From Lachnospiraceae bacterium UBA6998 (lineage in GTDB: Bacteria > Bacillota > Clostridia > Lachnospirales > Lachnospiraceae): a DNA stretch of 22,657 nt. This document shows, piece by piece, positions 15,687 to 22,657 of the stretch; position 1 is the first letter of the stretch; each line of letters begins with the position of its first letter. A model generated the notes under the pieces. That model was given only the letters and a program-made list of their open reading frames with translations, had not been told where the DNA came from and made no database searches. The DNA lies in NCBI GenBank assembly GCA_002448395.1, contig DJXS01000027.1:1-22657 (forward strand), read 5' to 3'. Made by a program: the position numbers and the translations under genes.

Positions 15687-16757
15687 TCACTTTTTCACAT
15701 CATTATTATTTGTGATATCTTCTTTTCTGTACTTCTCGTCCCACTCTTTTTCCTTCTTCTCAGTGTAGATGTCAAGATAACTCTTGCCTTCCATTTCCTC
15801 GACGAGTTTGTCATATTCCACAAGTTCCTCGTCCCAGTCACTGTAAGCGGGATCTCCCCTGTGATCCGTCAGATCCAGGTTATTTCGGAAATAATTGCCA
15901 AAATACTTCACGACTTTCCTGGCGCCGTTCAGGTTCATATGATCGCCGCCGTCATTGGTATCCTGAGTCCAGTCCAGGCCCATCTCATCCGTTTTTTCGT
16001 TCAGGTCGATATAGGTCACGCCTTTATCTTTCGCGAAAGAAGCCATGGCATCTACCCTGACCTGGTTGTAGTTCTTGGCAGAGGGCATGCTGTAGATGAT
16101 GATCTCTATTCCTCTGGCATCACAGAATCTTTTGATCCGGTCAAATGTCATGCTGTTCAAAGCAGATACGCTCAACTTGCTGTTGGGATCATTAATGTCG
16201 AGAAGCAGATAGTCCTCTTCACCGTCGTATTCCCAAACATTCTGGTTGATGGTATAGCCTCTGTGATACTCCATCAGACCTTTTTCTTCCACCAGGGATT
16301 TCCATATATTATGGTATTTCAGGAAAGGAAACCGGTGGTAGAGAGGCTGCGAGACAAGCATCTGAAGATCCTGTCCCAGAGCATAACGAAAAAGCGTCAG
16401 CGACTCAATCATCAGATACTTCGGCTTCTGCTTCTGACATGCTTCGACAACAGCGTAATAGGCCTCGTTCATGCGCATTCCGTCCGCGCCTATATTGAAA
16501 GAAGTATATCCCTGGTATCTCCAGAGTTCCATGGGCGAAAAGCCGGCGGTGCTCAGACTGTCTCCGAGATTCAAAATATCGATCGTATTATCTGGCTGCT
16601 CCATCATCTGTACTGTTCGGGCGTTTCTGTCCTGGATCAGCTTTTCATCAAACCATTTCGTGGGTTTCATCATTGCTGACGCGATCACGAGCGCGAGTAA
16701 TGTAATGCCCCCGAAAAGGATCAGTTTAACAATACTCTTTGTGCTGCTCTGCGTCAT
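15687..16757 (-). CDS. Membrane-anchored SGNH/GDSL-type protein, DltD-like (copy 1 of the operon)
   Basis: A 356-residue paralogue of the following gene, with the same layout: membrane segment at about 9-29, WFDEKLIQDRNAR (35-47), GDSLS at 65-69 (Ser67), NIGADGMRM, SQPLYHRFPFLKYHNIWK in the middle, and GDHMNLNG near residue 280, followed by DHRGDPAYSDWDEE and a charged tail. The active-site elements appear intact. Its ATG lies one base after the MBOAT stop codon (TGA-T-ATG), so the two are translationally coupled. Tight coupling to an MBOAT is the arrangement of DltB-DltD and AlgI-AlgJ/X type export systems, in which the SGNH partner completes acyl transfer outside the membrane. The polymer substrate is unknown. 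Confidence 0.87.
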   Translation of the reverse strand: MTQSSTKSIVKLILFGGITLLALVIASAMMKPTKWFDEKLIQDRNARTVQMMEQPDNTIDILNLGDSLSTAGFSPMELWRYQGYTSFNIGADGMRMNEAYYAVVEACQKQKPKYLMIESLTLFRYALGQDLQMLVSQPLYHRFPFLKYHNIWKSLVEEKGLMEYHRGYTINQNVWEYDGEEDYLLLDINDPNSKLSVSALNSMTFDRIKRFCDARGIEIIIYSMPSAKNYNQVRVDAMASFAKDKGVTYIDLNEKTDEMGLDWTQDTNDGGDHMNLNGARKVVKYFGNYFRNNLDLTDHRGDPAYSDWDEELVEYDKLVEEMEGKSYLDIYTEKKEKEWDEKYRKEDITNNNDVKK

Positions 16758-16758
16758 A

Positions 16759-18339
16759 TCAGAACCCCGCGTAGATCAGATCTACAGGCTGATAGCCTGT
16801 GCCATACGCTCCAAACAGCAGGATCGCGAAGATGATCAGATAGTACACGCTCCACTTGTAAGGAGTGCGGGCGTTCAGTATTTTTCCTCTCACATCGACA
16901 CCGTGCTCCTTGAGGAAGCCGACTATCCATACGATAACGCTTCCCACGCAGATCGCCCAGACATCTCCCGTCGTGATCACGTTGGGCCAATACTTCCACA
17001 GCGAACTGATGTGGAAATTTCCAAAGATACTGAAGAACATGTGGAATCCGGCCTTGAGGTTCACGGCGTTAAAGAACAGTTCTCCGGTAAAGATGATCAC
17101 CCAGGTCTTGAGGATCCGTAATATCTTGAGCCAACGGGCGTTCGGGTCAAGGCCCATCTTTGCGTAATTCTTCTCCTTGATCGGCTCCATCGCCACTCCA
17201 AAGAGAAGGATCACAAAGTAGTACATACCGTAGAACAGATACTTCCAGCCTGCTCCGTGCCAGACACCTGTCGCCACCCATACGGGGAACAGCGCCATCG
17301 CGGATGTTCCGACCATTGACCAATACTTTCCGTATTTCTTCCTGGCAGTCTTGTTCCAGTTCTTTACCATGGGTGATACCGTGATCGGGTAGAACACATA
17401 GTTTTTGAACCAGTTGCCCAGGCTCATATGCCAGCGTCTCCAGAATTCCGCCGCGCTCTGCGCCGAGAAAGGCTGGTTGAAGTTCTCCGGGAGTGTCACG
17501 CCAAACAGTTTGCCGCTGCCGATGACGATGTCGATACTGCCCGAGAACTCAAGGTACAGCTGGATCGTGTATGCGATCGCCGCCAGTACGATAAAGCTTC
17601 CGTGGTAATCCTGGTAATTTCCGAACAAATGTGTCGTGAGGTAACTGAGTCTGTCAGACACTACCATCTTCTTGAAAAGACCCCAGATGATCCTGAGAAA
17701 ACCTTCATTGAGATTCGCCATATTCAAAGGCTCTCCGGCAAACAGGGCTTCCGAAGTATCGGGATATCTCGCAATGGGACCTTCCATGATCTGGGGGAAG
17801 AAGCTCAGAAACAGGGCCAGTCTGCCCAGGTGCTTCTCGGCCGGGTATCTCTCCCAGTATACATCGGCGATATAGCCTACCGCTTCCAGTGTGTAGAACG
17901 AAATTCCCATGGGGAACATCACTTTCACCAGCGGCAGCTGCGTACCGAGCTTACCGAGGAAGATATTCATGTTATCGATCACGAAGTTCAGGTAGTTTAC
18001 ATAGAACAGAATGCCCAGCAAAACAAGGACTCCCACTCTGAGAGCTAATACTCTCTTCTTCTGGAACTCCTTCTTCACTTCACTCTTCTGTTTGCGGTCC
18101 GTGCACTCTGCCTGCTTCGCCTTGCAGGCCTCACCGATCTTATCCAGCCACAGGCCTATACCCCAGGTGAACGCAGATGTCGCCATCAGCAGAAGCACGA
18201 GGTATTTACTAAACGAAATGTACAATGCATAGCTGGCGGCGAGCAGAACTCCCCACCTTGCTTTCTTAGGTGCCAGCTGGTATACGATCAGAACTACAGG
18301 CAGAAATACCAGCAGGTACAGATTGGTATATATGGCCAT
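16759..18339 (-). CDS. MBOAT-family membrane acyltransferase, DltB-like
   Basis: A polytopic membrane protein of 526 residues with about eleven hydrophobic segments. The MBOAT core is clear: FFPQIMEGPIARY at 180-192, FWRRWHMSLGNWFKNYVFYP at 299-318, and GVWHGAGW at 358-365 with the invariant His361. A charged cytoplasmic loop at about 66-97 (Lys/Glu/Cys-rich) is specific to this protein. It would take the acyl group from the phosphopantetheine arm of the carrier and pass it across the membrane. The last residues, LIYAGF (521-526), match the IYxxF end of DltX, in which the tyrosine is thought to carry the acyl group; here it would be fused in cis (Tyr523). The gene starts 4 bases after the carrier gene, with its GGAG inside that gene's end, and is coupled to the SGNH gene. 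Confidence 0.93.
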   Translation of the reverse strand: MAIYTNLYLLVFLPVVLIVYQLAPKKARWGVLLAASYALYISFSKYLVLLLMATSAFTWGIGLWLDKIGEACKAKQAECTDRKQKSEVKKEFQKKRVLALRVGVLVLLGILFYVNYLNFVIDNMNIFLGKLGTQLPLVKVMFPMGISFYTLEAVGYIADVYWERYPAEKHLGRLALFLSFFPQIMEGPIARYPDTSEALFAGEPLNMANLNEGFLRIIWGLFKKMVVSDRLSYLTTHLFGNYQDYHGSFIVLAAIAYTIQLYLEFSGSIDIVIGSGKLFGVTLPENFNQPFSAQSAAEFWRRWHMSLGNWFKNYVFYPITVSPMVKNWNKTARKKYGKYWSMVGTSAMALFPVWVATGVWHGAGWKYLFYGMYYFVILLFGVAMEPIKEKNYAKMGLDPNARWLKILRILKTWVIIFTGELFFNAVNLKAGFHMFFSIFGNFHISSLWKYWPNVITTGDVWAICVGSVIVWIVGFLKEHGVDVRGKILNARTPYKWSVYYLIIFAILLFGAYGTGYQPVDLIYAGF

Positions 18340-18343
18340 TTAA

Positions 18344-18571
18344 TCAGTTCTCCTGAAGCCTCTGGATCATTTTCCACATTGCAGCTGCCGAATTGAAGTT
18401 CTCGGGAGTCATTTCCGCTGCGTCTACTTCGATATCAAAGTGCTCCTCGATCTCGGAGATCAGAGTGATGATTCCGAAAGAATCAAGAATGTGATCGTCA
18501 ATGAGAGCTGTCTCGTTCTCATAGTCTACAGAGTCATCGATGTCCTGCAGGATTTCCAGTAATTCTTCCAT
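18344..18571 (-). CDS. Phosphopantetheine carrier protein, DltC-like
   Basis: A 75-residue acidic helical carrier. The attachment serine is Ser31 in the motif LDSFGI (DSx-I/L/M as in DltC and acyl carrier proteins), followed by the usual acidic helix II (ISEIEEHFDIEV). A very strong GGAGGA ribosome binding site (18576-18581) suggests high output, normal for a carrier. It would hold the activated amino acid, or the amine-containing acid made from it, for the MBOAT encoded 4 bases downstream. The 97 bases upstream hold an inverted repeat, so part of its expression might be independent. A phosphopantetheinyl transferase is not in the window. Confidence 0.92.
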   Translation of the reverse strand: MEELLEILQDIDDSVDYENETALIDDHILDSFGIITLISEIEEHFDIEVDAAEMTPENFNSAAAMWKMIQRLQEN

Positions 18572-18600
18572 AATTTCCTCCTAGTATTCATCATAGATTG

Positions 18601-18615
18601 TAAGCATCATGCTTA
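18601..18615. repeat. Inverted repeat in the gap before the carrier gene
   Basis: TAAGCAT (18601-18607) and ATGCTTA (18609-18615) are perfect 7-base arms around one base, too tight for a long RNA hairpin and more like a protein-binding site. It lies about 30 bases upstream of the carrier's ATG. No convincing promoter hexamers are seen beside it. Confidence 0.35.
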
Positions 18616-18668
18616 TCATAACTTATTTGCGGCAAAACTGCCATATCACAATAGGATTTGTTTGTCCC

Positions 18669-19871
18669 TCAATATTTTGCCATATTGAAGGTATAAGACT
18701 GAATCTGGTCTCTCGCCCTGATAAACCCGTCCTTCTCTCCATAGAGAACCACTGCAGGCAGTTCATGGCTGAGGAACAGAGACATTCCTTCGTAAAAACT
18801 GTAGGCGCCGGTCTTAAAGAAGACAACGCGGTCACCAAGTCCAAGCGTCTCCGGGAAGCTCCGGCAGAGCAGGTCGTTCATTGTGCAGAGAGATCCGTAA
18901 ATACTCCAGTCCTTCTCCGCTCTGTCACAGGGCTCATCCGCGGGGATCACAGCCATTTGGGGCCTGTACATTCCCTTGATCTGCCCGTCGTAATTGAGCT
19001 GATGGATGCCGCCGTCCACAAGGCAGATCGCTTTGCCGTTGTTCTCCTTGATGTCCAGCGCGGTCGTCACATAGCATCCGCACTCAGCGGCATAGGCTCT
19101 TCCCATCTCAATGGTCACGATGCCTTTCCACTTCATATCCTGCACCATCTGGCGGAACATCTCCAGGTGCTCGCGATCACGCAGGTCTTCTTCCTTCTTC
19201 TTCTGGTCCTCGAAATAGGAAACGGCAAATCCGGTGCCGTATTCAAGTTCGGGTACCTCGAACTGCGCTTCTTCGCGAAGTCTCTCAAAGAAAGCATCCA
19301 GCATCGCCAGTTCCTTCTCATGCTTCGAAAGCTTTTTCTTCTGCGTTCCGGAGAAGAAATGAATTCCCGCGAATTCGATATGAGGATAATTCTTTCTGTC
19401 CTTGATAAGGCCGAGGATCGTATCCTCATCCATTCCGAACTGGCTGTCGTTGGTCAGTCTGGGATAGACCCTGAGGGTCTTCCCATGCGCGTCCGCCCAC
19501 TCGGACAGCATCTTGAGCTGGAGCGGGGATTCCGCAGTATATCTCGCTGTGTCCTGGCCGTATTCGAGGATCTCCATAAGATCAGCGCGGATCTTGAGAA
19601 CGCCGGAGATATAAAGCTTCTCCGCCGGGATCTCAAGGTCTCTGCAGATCCTGAACTCGCCCATGGAGCACACTTCGATGCGCTCCACCTGTCTGGACAT
19701 CTCAAGAGTCAGAAAGGGATTGGTCTTCATTGAATAGGTCAGTCCGATCTCTCCTCTGAACGCGTCGCGGAATCTCTGCACGCGGTCCCTGATGCAGTCG
19801 AGATCAAACAGATACAGCGGTGTGCCGAAGCGGTCAGCCGCCTCTTTGATTCTGCTCAGTTCCATAGTCAT
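18669..19871 (-). CDS. PLP-dependent fold-type III decarboxylase (DAP/ornithine/BtrK-like)
   Basis: A 400-residue enzyme with a TIM barrel followed by a beta domain, as in diaminopimelate decarboxylase. The PLP lysine is Lys49 in YSMKTNP; HFFSGTQ (171-177) is the phosphate/stacking His region, LEYGTGFAV (209-217) the glycine loop, EMGR (255-258) the equivalent of EPGR, and SLCTMNDLL (327-335) holds the active-site Cys329 from the partner subunit, with TGAYSFYEG (354-362) near the end. The variants (FFSGTQ, no CESxD) are closer to the decarboxylases of specialised pathways, such as BtrK, than to LysA. Substrate unknown. It lies 8 bases after the adenylating enzyme and ahead of the carrier, so it probably makes or alters the amino acid used by the cluster. 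GAGG fits the second ATG (19865) better than the first (19871). Confidence 0.85.
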   Translation of the reverse strand: MTMELSRIKEAADRFGTPLYLFDLDCIRDRVQRFRDAFRGEIGLTYSMKTNPFLTLEMSRQVERIEVCSMGEFRICRDLEIPAEKLYISGVLKIRADLMEILEYGQDTARYTAESPLQLKMLSEWADAHGKTLRVYPRLTNDSQFGMDEDTILGLIKDRKNYPHIEFAGIHFFSGTQKKKLSKHEKELAMLDAFFERLREEAQFEVPELEYGTGFAVSYFEDQKKKEEDLRDREHLEMFRQMVQDMKWKGIVTIEMGRAYAAECGCYVTTALDIKENNGKAICLVDGGIHQLNYDGQIKGMYRPQMAVIPADEPCDRAEKDWSIYGSLCTMNDLLCRSFPETLGLGDRVVFFKTGAYSFYEGMSLFLSHELPAVVLYGEKDGFIRARDQIQSYTFNMAKY

Positions 19872-19879
19872 ATCCTCTC

Positions 19880-21403
19880 TTATTTCGCGGCCAGAAGTGT
19901 CCTGAAGTAAGCTCTGTCGATCTTGCCGTTCTTATTATAAGGCATGTCGTCGACTCTGTTGATCCTGCCGGGCACCATGTAAGCCGGCACCTTCTCCTTG
20001 AGGCGGATCCTAACTTCCTTGGGATCGATGTCGCCCATGTACCAGCATACGATCCTGTTCTTGGGCTCATCGAAGAGGCACACTGCTCTCGCGACGCCGT
20101 CCAGCGCCATGAAATTGGTCTCGATCTCCTCGAGCTCGATCCTGTGTCCCATGTGTTTGATCTGGAAATCTCCGCGTCCGGCAAAATAGAGCTCGCCGTC
20201 CGTTCCGTAAGCAGCCAGGTCGCCGGTCTTGTAGACGCGCTGCTCCCCTTCGCCGAAGTCATACATGATGAACTGCTTCGCAGTCTGCTCCGGATTGTTG
20301 TAATAACAGATAGCCAGAGACTCGCCGGCGCAGCAGATCTCGCCCGAAACTCCGGGCTCAGTCACTACCTTGCCCTCTTCGTCCATGAGGAAAACCGTTC
20401 TTCCGGGGAAAGCGCCGCCGATAGGCAGTTTGTCCGTCTTCTCGAAGGTTCTGTTGATCCTGTAATATGTGCAGTTGCAGGTGATCTCGGAGGGCCCGTA
20501 AAGATTTACGTACTCCGTCTGCGGAAGAGCAGCCTGCCAGATCTGCAGATGCTTGATCGGCATCACTTCGCCGCTGAACATGATGATTCTAACCTTCTCG
20601 GGCACTCTGTAACGAAGCCCCTTAAGTCCGGAGACGATGCAAAGAGCTGATACAGCCCAGATAAGCACTGTCACATTCTTGTCGCAGAGGTAGTCCAGAA
20701 GCCTCGGAGGCGTGCTGAAGAACTCTCTGGGGATGAGAACGACTTCCGCTCCCGTGAACATTGCGGAATAGAGGTCCTTGACGGATACGTCAAAATCAAA
20801 GGGAGCCTGGTTTCCGAGAATATCCTCGCAGGTAATGCCGAAGATCTCAGTAAAGTGGCCGATAAAATCGATAACAGACTTATGGCCCACGATGATGCCC
20901 TTGGGATTTCCTGTGGATCCGGATGTGAAGACGCCGTAGAGCGGGTCCTCTCCCTTGATCTGTTCACGGATCTGCGCAAGTCTTGCTGCATCTTCTTCGC
21001 TGATCTCGCCGGCTTCTGCATAGAGCTCCTCGAGATAAAGCACTTCTCCGGTATAGCCGGACGCGGTGAGCTGCTCTCTTCTGGCCTCATCCACTACTAC
21101 GAGTTTGGATTCAAGCACCTCAAGGATCTTGCGGATCCTCTCCGGCGGCTGCTCAGGGTTTACGCTTACATAGAAGCCGCCCGCATAGACAACGCCGTAC
21201 ATGCACGAAAGCGTGGCCGTGCTCTTTTCAGCCAGGATCGCCACAGGTTCCTTCAGGCTGATCTTGTCACTCAGGATCGCGCCGATCCCTCTTGCCTTCG
21301 AGACAAGCTCCGTATAAGTAAGGCACACCGATCCGTCGTCAACTGCGGGGCGGTTGCCGTATTCTTTCTCAGTCAGTTCAAGTCTGTCAAGTATAGTTTC
21401 CAA
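19880..21403 (-). CDS. Amino-acid adenylating enzyme, DltA-like carrier-protein ligase
   Basis: Stand-alone adenylation enzyme that activates an amino acid with ATP and loads it on a carrier. In the frame starting at 21448 the motifs are: TSGSTGNPKG (175-184), NQAPFDFDVSVKDLY (213-227, closely like DltA's NQAPFSFDLSVMDLY), SGEV (292-295), NLYGPSE (315-321), YKTGD (406-410), GRGDFQIKHMGHRIE (424-438) and NKNGKID with catalytic Lys509. Asp220, which binds the substrate amino group, is kept, but Lys224 replaces the DltA Met and Ser292 replaces the Cys of DltA's FCGEV, so D-alanine is unlikely to be the substrate. I place the start at TTG (21401-21403; 507 residues), 10 bases after AAGGAG (21414-21419) and matching DltA's N-terminus. 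An in-frame ATG at 21448 has a poor site and lies at the predicted transcription start. First gene of the Dlt-like operon. Confidence 0.88.
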   Translation of the reverse strand: METILDRLELTEKEYGNRPAVDDGSVCLTYTELVSKARGIGAILSDKISLKEPVAILAEKSTATLSCMYGVVYAGGFYVSVNPEQPPERIRKILEVLESKLVVVDEARREQLTASGYTGEVLYLEELYAEAGEISEEDAARLAQIREQIKGEDPLYGVFTSGSTGNPKGIIVGHKSVIDFIGHFTEIFGITCEDILGNQAPFDFDVSVKDLYSAMFTGAEVVLIPREFFSTPPRLLDYLCDKNVTVLIWAVSALCIVSGLKGLRYRVPEKVRIIMFSGEVMPIKHLQIWQAALPQTEYVNLYGPSEITCNCTYYRINRTFEKTDKLPIGGAFPGRTVFLMDEEGKVVTEPGVSGEICCAGESLAICYYNNPEQTAKQFIMYDFGEGEQRVYKTGDLAAYGTDGELYFAGRGDFQIKHMGHRIELEEIETNFMALDGVARAVCLFDEPKNRIVCWYMGDIDPKEVRIRLKEKVPAYMVPGRINRVDDMPYNKNGKIDRAYFRTLLAAK

Positions 21404-21413
21404 AAGTTGTACA

Positions 21414-21419
21414 CTCCTT
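21414..21419 (-). promoter_or_regulatory. Ribosome binding site that decides the TTG start of the adenylating enzyme
   Basis: AAGGAG on the minus strand, 10 bases before the TTG at 21401-21403. It lies inside the longer frame from ATG 21448, which has no comparable site of its own. Confidence 0.6.
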
Positions 21420-21455
21420 CCAATATCAATAATTGACTTTAACCGCATCTAATCT

Positions 21456-21484
21456 ACAATAATCTCAAATTTTCATTTTTGCAA
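21456..21484 (-). promoter_or_regulatory. Probable promoter of the Dlt-like operon
   Basis: Minus strand: -35-like TTGCAA (21479-21484), 17-base spacer, -10-like TATTGT (21456-21461). Both boxes are moderate matches, in an AT-rich stretch. Transcription would start near 21449, leaving a leader of about 45 bases to the TTG start. Confidence 0.5.
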
Positions 21485-21512
21485 GCCTAATGTGTCATTT
21501 CCTCACAAAAAC

Positions 21513-21541
21513 TCGACAAATCCCTTCATCTGCATTATACT
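21513..21541 (+). promoter_or_regulatory. Promoter of the divergent SGNH gene
   Basis: Plus strand: -35 TCGACA (21513-21518), 17-base spacer, -10 TATACT (21536-21541), each five of six to consensus. It is back to back with the promoter of the Dlt-like operon, about 30 bases away, so one regulator could serve both. Confidence 0.7.
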
Positions 21542-21592
21542 GAAAATTCAGAATTTGTTCCATTGCGTTCATATAAAAAGGACTTATAAAAT

Positions 21593-22630
21593 ATGCAGCA
21601 GGAAATGTCTTCACAGACTTCACCAAAATATACCGTTCCCATACGATCTTTTCTTAAGATCGCCGCCTTCTTTCTGCTCCTGGCGCTCCTCCTTGTCGGA
21701 GCCGGGATCCTTCTGAACCCGGGCCGCTGGTTTTTGGAAGGGAGAATCAAGGACAGAAATGCCCGGGACGCGGAGATCACAACGATCCCCCGGGACTGTA
21801 TCGATATCTATAATATAGGAAACAGCCTTGCCATGGTAGGCATCTCCCCCATGGACCTCTGGAAGGACGAGGGATACACTTCCTTTAACCTGTGCAAAGG
21901 CGCGGCGAAGACCTCGGAAGCGTACTATCTGCTCAAACACGGGCTGGATTACCAGCATCCGGATCTCATTCTCATCGAATCCAATATGCTGTTTCGAACC
22001 GACGATCCCATTTCCGATCTCAGCACAGGACTTACGGAGTTTTTCGAGTATTACTTCCCCGTCTGCAGATACCATAATCTGTGGCAGGCCGTCGGATCGG
22101 CTCCCAGCCTTCGCGAATACTACATGGGCTATCTGATCAGCGAGCATATCATGCCGTACACCGGAGATACGGATTACTTAAAGCCCACGGACGAGAGGAA
22201 AATGATCGAATATCTCTCCACTTACTACATGGACAGAATCCTCAAACTCTGTGAAAAGAATGATATCGACGTGATCTTCTACAGTCTCTGTTCTCCCAAG
22301 TGCTACGATACGACAAGGCTCAACTCCATCAGAGATTACGCGCAGTCCCGCGGACTGAAATATATCGATCTCAATCAGAGCTGGGAAGAGATCGGAATCG
22401 ACTGGAGCCACGACACCAGAGATGAAGGCGATCACCTCAATGAATACGGAGTTGCCAAGGTCACCTCTTATATTGGAGATTATCTGAGAGAGAATTACAG
22501 CCTCACAGATCACCGGGGTGAACCCGAATACAGCAGCTGGGATACACTGTATGCTTCCTATGAAAAAACGCTGGAGAAGATGGAGGGCGTCAGCTACTAC
22601 ATGATCGAAGGCGATGAGATCTACGATTGA
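21593..22630 (+). CDS. Membrane-anchored SGNH-type protein, third DltD-like paralogue
   Basis: A 345-residue paralogue of the two SGNH proteins at the far end of the cluster, here divergent from the adenylating enzyme. The membrane segment is at about 20-41, then GRWFLEGRIKDRNAR, and near the C-terminus GDHLNEYG and DHRGEPEYSSWD, which tie it to the other copies. Block I reads GNSLA at 76-80 instead of GDSLS: the presumed nucleophile Ser78 is kept, but the neighbouring Asp is Asn. The middle is more diverged (NLCKGAAKT for NIGADGIRM). It may act on a different acceptor or be a helper with altered activity. AAAAGGAC precedes the ATG. A further AGGAGG near the window's end suggests another gene follows in the same direction. 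Confidence 0.83.
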   Translation: MQQEMSSQTSPKYTVPIRSFLKIAAFFLLLALLLVGAGILLNPGRWFLEGRIKDRNARDAEITTIPRDCIDIYNIGNSLAMVGISPMDLWKDEGYTSFNLCKGAAKTSEAYYLLKHGLDYQHPDLILIESNMLFRTDDPISDLSTGLTEFFEYYFPVCRYHNLWQAVGSAPSLREYYMGYLISEHIMPYTGDTDYLKPTDERKMIEYLSTYYMDRILKLCEKNDIDVIFYSLCSPKCYDTTRLNSIRDYAQSRGLKYIDLNQSWEEIGIDWSHDTRDEGDHLNEYGVAKVTSYIGDYLRENYSLTDHRGEPEYSSWDTLYASYEKTLEKMEGVSYYMIEGDEIYD

Positions 22631-22643
22631 TCTGTAATCGAGT

Positions 22644-22649
22644 AGGAGG
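22644..22649 (+). promoter_or_regulatory. Ribosome binding site of a gene starting beyond the window
   Basis: AGGAGG followed by GGGTGATT at the very end of the window, 14 bases after the SGNH stop codon. It implies a downstream gene closely linked to the third SGNH gene; its start codon is outside the window. Confidence 0.5.
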
Positions 22650-22657
22650 GGGTGATT

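Noticed and set aside
15663..16679. Plus-strand open frame opposite an SGNH gene
   Set aside because: The minus-strand protein has clear SGNH motifs and is coupled to the MBOAT gene; the plus frame has neither motifs nor a promoter.
1..22657. CRISPR arrays, tRNA or rRNA genes, transposases, attachment sites
   Set aside because: Looked for by eye on both strands; no regular direct repeats, tRNA-like TTCGAAT arms with matching stems, rRNA segments or transposase motifs were recognised.

Overview
The window looks like a chromosomal segment of an anaerobic Firmicute of the class Clostridia, most likely a gut Lachnospiraceae-type bacterium. This is an inference from the style of the genes: a VaFE-repeat surface protein, an EF-G paralogue, class II EPSP synthase, consensus sigma-A promoters and strong AGGAG/GGAGG ribosome binding sites. 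No rRNA, tRNA, CRISPR array, prophage or insertion sequence is visible.

Layout. Positions 1-6213 are read leftwards: the 5' two-thirds or so of an NADP isocitrate dehydrogenase gene (icd, running off the window), a GntR/FCD repressor directly upstream of it with a perfect promoter flanked by two GTATAC palindromes, then leuS and an elongation factor G paralogue, each with its own promoter and, for leuS and the paralogue, a terminator. From 6373 rightwards lies a two-gene aromatic amino acid operon, tyrA-aroA, closed by a strong terminator at 8996-9033. From 12483 leftwards is a large secreted surface protein (thioester-like head, two SpaA-like domains, four VaFE repeats, C-terminal anchor) with a 370-base upstream region that may hold an attenuator. 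A HerA-like ATPase follows upstream at 12854-14506.

The most interesting part is 14564-22630. Read leftwards from a promoter near 21456-21484 are an amino-acid adenylating enzyme (DltA-like), a PLP fold-III decarboxylase, a carrier protein (DltC-like), an MBOAT acyltransferase (DltB-like) and two DltD-like membrane-anchored SGNH proteins. A third SGNH paralogue is transcribed divergently. The chemistry suggested is that an amino acid is adenylated, loaded on the carrier, handed to the MBOAT and exported through the membrane, and then placed by the SGNH proteins on an extracellular polymer. This is the logic of teichoic acid D-alanylation. The extra decarboxylase and the altered substrate pocket of the adenylating enzyme (Lys in place of the Met of DltA, Ser in place of its Cys) argue for a building block other than D-alanine. 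The MBOAT itself ends in an IYxxF motif like that of DltX, which would explain why no separate dltX gene is seen. The HerA-like gene sits 57 bases behind this cluster and may be read with it.
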